Of a stretch of 23,163 nt of DNA, positions 17,800 to 23,163 are shown piece after piece. The notes beneath the pieces are model-generated. The model saw only the letters and a list, made by a program, of their open reading frames with translations. It did no database searches and was not told the DNA's origin. Source of the stretch: an uncultured Sphingobacteriia bacterium (GTDB taxonomy: Bacteria > Bacteroidota > Bacteroidia > Chitinophagales > Chitinophagaceae); NCBI GenBank assembly GCA_945957225.1, contig CAMFKK010000008.1, forward strand, positions 1-23,163. Reading direction: 5' to 3'. The translations under genes were made by a program, and so were the position numbers. Numbering within the stretch: the stretch's first letter is position 1; each line of letters begins with the position of its first letter.

Positions 17800-19383
17800 A
17801 TGGAAACTATCTCTGAGAAAATTGGCAAATACAGATGGACGGTCTGTGCATTGTTGTTTTTTGCAACAACGGTAAACTATCTAGACAGACAGGTTTTGAG
17901 TTTGTTAAAAACAACTTTGGAACATGAATTCAATTGGACTAATTCTGATTATGCCAATATTACTTCTGTGTTTCAATTTGTATATGCTGTATCTATGTTA
18001 TTTGCCGGCAGAATAGTAGATAAATTAGGTACAAAATGGGGCTATGCTTGGGCCATTATTATTTGGTCCTTGGGTGCTATAATACACGCTTATGCAGTAC
18101 CTGTTGGTACAACCGCATCTGCGGTATTAGGGATTGTTGGAATCACAGCAATTCCGGTTTCAATTTTAGGCTTCATGATCTCAAGAGCAGTTTTAGGATT
18201 TGGTGAAGCAGGAAACTTTCCTGCCGCTATTAAAGCAACAGCAGAATATTTTCCCAAAAAGGAACGCTCTTTTGCAACAGGGATTTTTAATTCTGGTGCC
18301 AATGTGGGTGCCGTACTTGCTCCATTGTCTGTGCCATGGATTGCAGAAAACTGGGGATGGGAAGCCGCTTTTTTAATTATTGGTGCTGTTGGTTTTGTTT
18401 GGTTGATTTTTTGGTTTTTATTTTATGAAATTCCGACCAAACAAAAACGTCTCTCAAAGGCAGAATTGGATTATATCAATAGCGATAAAATAGAGGAAGA
18501 AACGGTAAATGAAAAATCAACGGAAAAAACTCCTTGGTTGGTTTTATTAGGATTCAATCAAACCTGGGCATTTGTTGTAGGTAAATTTATGACCGATGGA
18601 GTATGGTGGTTTTATCTGTTCTGGTTACCTGGTTATTTAAAGGACCAATATGGCATGACCGGAATAGCGGTTAATATTCCATTGGCTGTCTTATATAGCA
18701 TTACCATGATTGGTAGTATCAGCGGTGGATGGTTTCCAACCTATTTTATCAATAAGGGATACAAACCATATGATGGAAGAATGAAAGCCATGTTGGTGAT
18801 TGCATTAATTCCTTTGATTGTATTGGCAACCCAACCATTAGGTAGCATTAGTTATTGGGTGCCCGTATTGTTGATTGGAATTGGTACAGCTGCACACCAA
18901 GCCTGGTCAGCCAATATTTTTACAACCGTATCTGACATGTTTCCAAAAAAATCAATTGCATCTGTGATTGGTATTGGTGGTATGGCAGGTGGATTTGGTG
19001 GTGTCATCATTTCTAAAATTGGTGGTTGGTTATTTGATAGCTATAAAGTAGCAGGGATTAAACAATCCATGGATCAAGCAGCAGCCAATGGTATGGGTGG
19101 ATTCTTGGAGCAAATTAAACTGGTAAAATTGGTAGATAAATATGGTGATACTATTGATATTACCAAGAAAGCCGTAACGGATCTGTCCAAAGATTTACAA
19201 GCCAAATTAGAAGCAGTAAATCCAACTCAGTTTGCAGAATTTTTAACCATGCAAAAACAAGTAGTTATGGCTTCCATGTCTACTTCTTATACCATTATGT
19301 TCTCTTTTTGTGCAGTGGCTTATTTGATTGCCTGGAGCATTATGAAACTATTGGTTCCTAAAGAAAAACAAGTAAGACTATAA
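17800..19383 (+). CDS. MFS hexuronate transporter (ACS family, ExuT-like)
   Basis: An inner-membrane symporter likely to import galacturonate, glucuronate or short uronates. It shows ACS-family marks: TVNYLDRQVLSLL in TM1, FAGRIVDKLGTKWGY after TM2, and GFGEAGNFPAAIKATAEYFP in the TM4/5 region. The 527 residues exceed the usual ~430-470. The excess is mainly at 416-495, a hydrophilic, helix-rich stretch between TM11 (SVIGIGGMAGGFGGVIIS) and the last helix (YTIMFSFCAVAYLIAWSIM). By standard MFS topology it should face the periplasm. The gene follows eda by five bases, and its stop overlaps the next ATG (TAATG). The gene pair eda-transporter places it in the uronate regulon. Related ACS members carry other organic anions, so the substrate is inferred from context. 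Confidence 0.88.
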   Translation: METISEKIGKYRWTVCALLFFATTVNYLDRQVLSLLKTTLEHEFNWTNSDYANITSVFQFVYAVSMLFAGRIVDKLGTKWGYAWAIIIWSLGAIIHAYAVPVGTTASAVLGIVGITAIPVSILGFMISRAVLGFGEAGNFPAAIKATAEYFPKKERSFATGIFNSGANVGAVLAPLSVPWIAENWGWEAAFLIIGAVGFVWLIFWFLFYEIPTKQKRLSKAELDYINSDKIEEETVNEKSTEKTPWLVLLGFNQTWAFVVGKFMTDGVWWFYLFWLPGYLKDQYGMTGIAVNIPLAVLYSITMIGSISGGWFPTYFINKGYKPYDGRMKAMLVIALIPLIVLATQPLGSISYWVPVLLIGIGTAAHQAWSANIFTTVSDMFPKKSIASVIGIGGMAGGFGGVIISKIGGWLFDSYKVAGIKQSMDQAAANGMGGFLEQIKLVKLVDKYGDTIDITKKAVTDLSKDLQAKLEAVNPTQFAEFLTMQKQVVMASMSTSYTIMFSFCAVAYLIAWSIMKLLVPKEKQVRL

Positions 19384-20423
19384 TGAGATTCAAATTTTTT
19401 CCAATACTGATGGGCTCTTTGATTGGGCTAAACAGCATGGCACAGAAAGCACAGCCGGTGCAGATTAAACATGATGCTGCAAAGCAAAAAGCTACCATTA
19501 ACATTGATGGAAAACTTTTTACAGAGTTTAATTATCCTGATAGTTTGGAGAAACCTTTTTTATATCCCATTTTGGCATCCAACGGGAAGACCATCACCAG
19601 GGGCTTCCCGTTGAATCCCCAACCCAATGATCCTGTTGACCATCCGCACCATATTGGTCTTTGGATGAATTATGAGAGTGTGAATGGATTGGATTTCTGG
19701 AACAATTCCTATGCTATTGCAGCTGAAAAAAAATCACATTATGGTTGGGTGCGCACCACTAAAATTGGGAGCATCAAATCAGGTGCTATAGGTCAGTTAA
19801 GCTATGAAGCTGATTGGCATAACCAAGCAAAAACAGTGTTATTAAAAGAGACTACTCGTTTTGAATTTAGCGGTACGGAGAATCAAAGGATCATTGATAG
19901 AATTACTACTTTGACTGCACAGGAAACCGTTCTCTTTTCAGATATCAAAGATGGTTTTTTAGGACTACGTGTGGCACATGAATTGGAATTGCCAGTATTG
20001 GAAACCAAAAAATATACAGATGCTAGTGGTATAGAAACAACTGTAAAAGCCACTAAGGATAGTAGCGTAACAGGCAATTATATTGCCAGCAATGGCAAAC
20101 AAGGCGATGCCGTTTGGGCCACAAGGGCCAATTGGTGCATGCTTTATGGCAAACAAGGAACTGATAGTACCAGTATTGTGATTATTGACCATCCAAGTAA
20201 TCCGGGATTTCCTACTTATTGGCATGCAAGGAATTATGGTTTATTTGCCGCCAATCCCTTGGGTCAGAAAATCTTTTCTAATGGAAAAGAAGCGCTGAAC
20301 CTACAATTAGAAAAGGGGCAGTCAGTCACATTTAAGTACAGAATTGTCATCGCCACAGGCAAAACCAGATTGAACAATGGCCAAATTCAAGCAATTGAAA
20401 AGCAATTTCAACAGGTAAAATAA
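19383..20423 (+). CDS. Secreted DUF6807 (PmoA-like) family protein
   Basis: A 346-residue exported protein with signal peptide MRFKFFPILMGSLIGLNSMAQ. The family hallmark is DHPHHIGLWMNYESVNGLDFW around residues 80-100, followed by a beta-rich body. Databases often label such proteins 'methane oxygenase PmoA', but they are unrelated to methane oxidation, and members commonly sit in Bacteroidota glycan loci. The HPHH and DFW residues suggest a sugar-binding or metal-assisted site. Its ATG overlaps the transporter stop by one base, so translational coupling is likely and a role on the transported sugar or its precursors is plausible. The function is unknown. Confidence 0.8.
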   Translation: MRFKFFPILMGSLIGLNSMAQKAQPVQIKHDAAKQKATINIDGKLFTEFNYPDSLEKPFLYPILASNGKTITRGFPLNPQPNDPVDHPHHIGLWMNYESVNGLDFWNNSYAIAAEKKSHYGWVRTTKIGSIKSGAIGQLSYEADWHNQAKTVLLKETTRFEFSGTENQRIIDRITTLTAQETVLFSDIKDGFLGLRVAHELELPVLETKKYTDASGIETTVKATKDSSVTGNYIASNGKQGDAVWATRANWCMLYGKQGTDSTSIVIIDHPSNPGFPTYWHARNYGLFAANPLGQKIFSNGKEALNLQLEKGQSVTFKYRIVIATGKTRLNNGQIQAIEKQFQQVK

Positions 20424-20458
20424 TTTGTCATTCCCTTGGGGGATACTACTTTTACCGC

Positions 20459-20935
20459 ATGCAGCTGAGTTTTAGTTATCAGAAATCAAAAGTAATACAG
20501 GCTTTGCGCTACCATTTTGTGCAAAGGCCAGAAGTGCGCACCATGCTGATCCTGGTGAATGTATTTGCAATTGTAGCCGCCATTTTATTTTATACCAAGA
20601 AAATTAGACCAGAACCTTTCTTGCTTGGATCCATTGTTTGGATGTTTTTGATGAGTGCTTTCTGGTATTTCTTACCCAATAGAATCTATAACCAGTCAGA
20701 TACTTTTAAAGACAAATTTGTCATTGATTTTAATGACACCCATGTAGTTCTAGAAACCGAAAGGGGGAAAATGCTTTGGGAATGGAATAAGTTTTCCAAC
20801 TTTTTTGAAAGCCCTAATTTTTTTCATCTATACTTTGATAGCAAATCTTTTTTCCTTGTACCGAAGGATGGAATGGGTGACGAGTTTAGGCATGACTTAA
20901 GAGGGTTGTTGAAAACTAAGATTGGAAATAAATAG
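20459..20935 (+). CDS. YcxB-like membrane protein
   Basis: A 158-residue protein with two adjacent transmembrane segments (about residues 29-45, MLILVNVFAIVAAILFY, and 53-71, PFLLGSIVWMFLMSAFWYF). A cytosolic PH-like C-terminal part follows, ending in a FFLVPKDGM strand typical of YcxB-like proteins. The function of the family is not known. It follows the DUF6807 gene by 35 bases and precedes the DUF1080 gene by four. No link to pectin metabolism is visible, and it may simply be a neighbour. Confidence 0.75.
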   Translation: MQLSFSYQKSKVIQALRYHFVQRPEVRTMLILVNVFAIVAAILFYTKKIRPEPFLLGSIVWMFLMSAFWYFLPNRIYNQSDTFKDKFVIDFNDTHVVLETERGKMLWEWNKFSNFFESPNFFHLYFDSKSFFLVPKDGMGDEFRHDLRGLLKTKIGNK

Positions 20936-20939
20936 CATC

Positions 20940-21797
20940 ATGAACAAACACTTAGATTTAATTTGGTTTAAGAACAATGATTGTATTGTATTTATATTAA
21001 TGTTGCTGTGTTTACTAAGTAATACAAATATTCAAGCTCAAGAAAAATCTACCAAACAGGAATGGATTGCCTTATTCAATGGAAAAGATCTGAATGACTG
21101 GTTTGTTAAGATTCATCATCATGAAACAGGTGAAAACTATGGCAACACTTTTAGAGTAGAAGATGGGGTGATTAAAGTGCGATATGATCAGTATGAAACA
21201 TTCAATGAACAATTTGGTCATCTATATTTTAAACAGCCATTTTCCTATTATCATTTGAAATTTGAATATCGTTTTTCTGGTGAGTGGAGAAAAGATGCAC
21301 CAGGTTATACCCAACTTAATAGTGGTATCATGTTTCATTCTCAGGATCCACGCACCATGCCAAAAGAACAGGACTGGCCCATCTCTATTGAAATGCAGTT
21401 ATTGGCAGGTTTGCCAGATCATCAACCAAGACCCACTGGTAATATGTGCTCTCCGGGAACGCATATTGTTTACAAGGGCAAATTAGATACTAGACATTGT
21501 ATCAATTCCAATTCAAAAACTTATCTACCTTCTGATGGATGGATACAAGGAGAGTTGATTGTGCTGGGAGACTCATTGATCACGCATATTATTAATGGAG
21601 ATACTGTCTTACAATATTCCAAACCACAAATAGGAGGTGATGTAGTGAATCGTTATGACCCAGCACAAAAAATGGATGGCAAAATGCTTGACCGTGGTTT
21701 TATTGCCTTACAAAGTGAAGGTCAGCCAATTGATTTCAGGAATGTAATGCTATTAAACCTTGAGGGTGATAAGGGGAAAAGATCCAAATCAAAATAA
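20940..21797 (+). CDS. Secreted DUF1080 (3-keto-disaccharide hydrolase-like) protein
   Basis: A 285-residue exported protein with a concanavalin-like DUF1080 domain, opening with EWIALFNGKDLNDWFVK. It continues with EDGVIKVRY, FGHLYFKQPFSYYHLKFEYRF and a closing RGFIALQSEGQPIDFRNVML, all typical of the family. The ATG at 20940 gives an N-terminal hydrophobic segment (CIVFILMLLCLLSNTNIQAQ). A TTG at 20922 would overlap the previous gene and adds nothing. Members of this domain family include periplasmic 3-keto-glycoside hydrolases, and many are uncharacterised glycan-locus proteins. It lies four bases after the YcxB-like gene. No oxidoreductase that would make a 3-keto sugar is in view, so the activity here is uncertain. 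Confidence 0.82.
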   Translation: MNKHLDLIWFKNNDCIVFILMLLCLLSNTNIQAQEKSTKQEWIALFNGKDLNDWFVKIHHHETGENYGNTFRVEDGVIKVRYDQYETFNEQFGHLYFKQPFSYYHLKFEYRFSGEWRKDAPGYTQLNSGIMFHSQDPRTMPKEQDWPISIEMQLLAGLPDHQPRPTGNMCSPGTHIVYKGKLDTRHCINSNSKTYLPSDGWIQGELIVLGDSLITHIINGDTVLQYSKPQIGGDVVNRYDPAQKMDGKMLDRGFIALQSEGQPIDFRNVMLLNLEGDKGKRSKSK

Positions 21798-21842
21798 AGT
21801 TTTTACAACACTTATCCTTCTCCCAATCATATATCCAATTGG

Positions 21843-21870
21843 AAAAAAAAGCAGCAACTATATTAGTTGC
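21843..21870 (-). terminator. Rho-independent terminator overlapping a stop codon
   Basis: On the minus strand, GCAACTA (21864-21870) pairs with TAGTTGC (21854-21860) around a three-base loop. TGC and eight T follow (21843-21850). The stop codon of the minus-strand gene (21863-21865) lies inside the hairpin. It also faces the convergent DUF1080 gene, for which the T-rich sequence at 21871-21880 might give weak termination in the other direction. Confidence 0.8.
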
Positions 21871-22732
21871 CATCTTTCTTCTTAAATATGTTTAAACGAT
21901 CTTTTAAGGATTTCTTTTCTTTTTTCTCCTCAGGTTCATTTGCTTTTTGTGAAGCCTGCTTGGCAGGAGCCTTGCTATTATAGGAATAATAGTATTCTTC
22001 TTCTGAAATGGGAACAAATTTATTGGATCCTTCTTTTCTCTCATGTAATTGTCTAAAAGTATAATTTCCCCAATCATCATATTTATATTGATATTCTCTT
22101 GTCATGTATTCTGTTCCGTCTGAATTATAGTGGTGAGTGGCGCCTAAAAAACCATGGTCATTATATTGTTCTGTAACAATTGCTTTGATATAACCTGGAG
22201 AATAAAATCTAGTTTTTGAGACAAGTTGGCCATCTTTATGATAATAATAAACCTTTCCAACAAGCTCTCCATTTTTATTGGTCCATGAAACTATACTTGC
22301 ATTAGGATCTTTTTTATTCACAACCCTGTATTCGTATTCGTAATCTTTTTGTCCCAATTGAATGATGGATATAAAACTACTATCTGTTTCTTTTTTAATT
22401 GTATCATATTTTCTTGGAGATTCTGCAACAGGCGTATAATTATTGACAGTAGATGATGGTTTGGTTTTCCCAGATAGATCCAAACTGGAATAATCAAACC
22501 AGCGCTCATCCCTTATAATATTATGCTGGTCATCTAATTGATAAACCACTTTTGTATTGCCTAAATCTGGTTTTTTTAGGAGTTTCCCCGATTTATCGTA
22601 AGACAATTTAAAAAACCGAACTTCTACCTTACTAATTTGTCCATATAATGAATCGTGAAGCACAAATGCTCTTTTTTGAGCAAATACTTGGATACCCATT
22701 AAGAGAAAGAGGGAAAAGAATAATTGTTTCAT
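21863..22732 (-). CDS. Secreted protein of unknown function with YD/MORN-like repeats
   Basis: I do not recognise a named family. The ATG at 22732 gives MKQLFFSLFLLMGIQVFAQ, a clean signal peptide, and 289 residues. A frame reaching 22837 would run through the neighbouring terminator and is rejected. The mature protein is rich in Tyr, Lys and Asp. It contains repeated beta-strand segments such as KVYYYHKDGQLVSKTRFYSPG, TEQYNDHGFLGATHHYNSDG and YQYKYDDWGNYTF, resembling RHS/YD or YwqK-type antitoxin-like repeats. The C-terminal ~30 residues are highly charged (EEKKEKKSLKDRLNIFKKK). It is a single-gene unit with its own terminator, apparently unrelated to the pectin genes. Confidence 0.7.
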   Translation of the reverse strand: MKQLFFSLFLLMGIQVFAQKRAFVLHDSLYGQISKVEVRFFKLSYDKSGKLLKKPDLGNTKVVYQLDDQHNIIRDERWFDYSSLDLSGKTKPSSTVNNYTPVAESPRKYDTIKKETDSSFISIIQLGQKDYEYEYRVVNKKDPNASIVSWTNKNGELVGKVYYYHKDGQLVSKTRFYSPGYIKAIVTEQYNDHGFLGATHHYNSDGTEYMTREYQYKYDDWGNYTFRQLHERKEGSNKFVPISEEEYYYSYNSKAPAKQASQKANEPEEKKEKKSLKDRLNIFKKKDGN

Positions 22733-22770
22733 GCGGTTAATTTCTGTTTCAAAAATAACCGGCACTAGAA

Positions 22771-22797
22771 AAAAGGGAATACCCTGTATTGGGTATT
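22771..22797 (-). terminator. Rho-independent terminator after the GNAT gene
   Basis: AATACCC (22791-22797 read on the minus strand) pairs with GGGTATT (22778-22784) across a six-base loop. Then come CCC and a run of six T on the minus strand (22769-22774). It lies 18 bases after the acetyltransferase stop and insulates the next minus-strand gene. Confidence 0.72.
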
Positions 22798-22814
22798 TTG
22801 GCCTAATAAAAGGG

Positions 22815-23163
22815 TTATAATTCTTTCTCCATCTCAAAATGGGGAATGGTCACTTCTTCAAATTCGGGTCCGGAAACATGATAACCCAATTTTTCATAGA
22901 ACCCAATGGCGGTTTTACGGGCGTGCATGGTCAATTTCCTATATCCCCGGTCACGGGCAATATTTTCGGCAAAAGTCATCAAAACCCTGCCAATGCCCTT
23001 TCCTTGAAGACCAGAAAGCACCGCCATCTGTCTGAGTTTGACCGTTTTGGCGTCTTGTTTGGTTAAAATACAGCAACCTTCTAGCTTACCATCGTCAAAA
23101 AAACCAATCAGCATATCATTTTTTTCTGCTTCCAAATCTTCCTTGGTAAAAGTTAATCCAAGG
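22815..23163 (-). CDS. GNAT family N-acetyltransferase, 5' end cut by window edge
   Basis: The frame is open to the right edge, so the start is missing. The visible ~115 residues contain the GNAT core: LRQMAVLSGLQGKGIGRVLM, with the acetyl-CoA pyrophosphate-binding QGKGIG loop, then HARKTAIGFYEKLGY and the C-terminal strand FEMEKEL. The upstream part (LGLTFTKEDLEAEKNDMLIG) continues in frame, so a TTG at 23135 is not the true start. GNAT proteins transfer an acetyl group from acetyl-CoA to an amine; the substrate here is unknown. A terminator follows the stop. There is no visible link to the pectin genes. Confidence 0.85.
   Translation of the reverse strand, partial: LGLTFTKEDLEAEKNDMLIGFFDDGKLEGCCILTKQDAKTVKLRQMAVLSGLQGKGIGRVLMTFAENIARDRGYRKLTMHARKTAIGFYEKLGYHVSGPEFEEVTIPHFEMEKEL

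Noticed and set aside
20424..20454. TTTG-N19-TACTTTTA promoter-like arrangement before the YcxB-like gene
   Set aside because: The -7 element lacks the final G, and transcription would start at or after the ATG, so evidence is too weak to list.

Overview
The window looks like chromosomal DNA from a Bacteroidota bacterium, probably of the Chitinophagaceae type. The basis is low-to-moderate GC, many AT-rich start contexts without clear Shine-Dalgarno sequences, YcxB-like, DUF6807 and DUF1080 neighbours, and modular pectin enzymes of the Bacteroidota kind. The family placement is inference. Bases 1-26 are not biological: they match the 3' end of the Nextera (Tn5) Read-2 adapter, so the left edge is a library or assembly artefact and the first gene lacks its true 5' end. 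The right edge cuts a GNAT acetyltransferase gene.

Layout. (1) About 27-11039, plus strand: a tight pectin operon with a CE12-GH28 fusion, a GH105 hydrolase with an extra C-terminal domain, a CE8-PL10 fusion, then uxaB, uxaA and uxaC. It is followed by a LacI-type operator candidate and a hairpin terminator. (2) 11151-13946, plus strand: kduD, a 139-bp heptad-repeat spacer, kduI and a KDG kinase-like gene. (3) 13951-16930, minus strand: a second KDG kinase gene, a YhcH-family gene, a strong terminator, an AraC-family regulator and a secreted SnoaL-like protein. (4) 17126-21797, plus strand: eda, an exuT-like hexuronate transporter with an unusual insert, a DUF6807 protein, a YcxB-like membrane protein and a DUF1080 protein. 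(5) 21863-23163, minus strand: a secreted protein of unknown function and the partial GNAT gene.

How it works together. The methylesterase, lyase, polygalacturonase and acetylesterase modules trim and cut homogalacturonan and rhamnogalacturonan outside the cytoplasm. GH105 releases the unsaturated terminal sugar. Galacturonate goes through UxaC, UxaB and UxaA to 2-keto-3-deoxygluconate (KDG). The unsaturated uronate arm goes through KduI and KduD to the same KDG. KDG kinase and Eda then give pyruvate and glyceraldehyde 3-phosphate. The window therefore encodes nearly the whole route from pectin backbone to central metabolism.

Two closely matching LacI-type palindromes, one after uxaC and one in the divergent kdgK/eda region, suggest one regulon. 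No LacI-family gene and no SusC/SusD pair is visible here. I see no wholly new system. The points that most merit a second look are the paired operators, the heptad-repeat spacer, the two kinase paralogues and the insert in the transporter.
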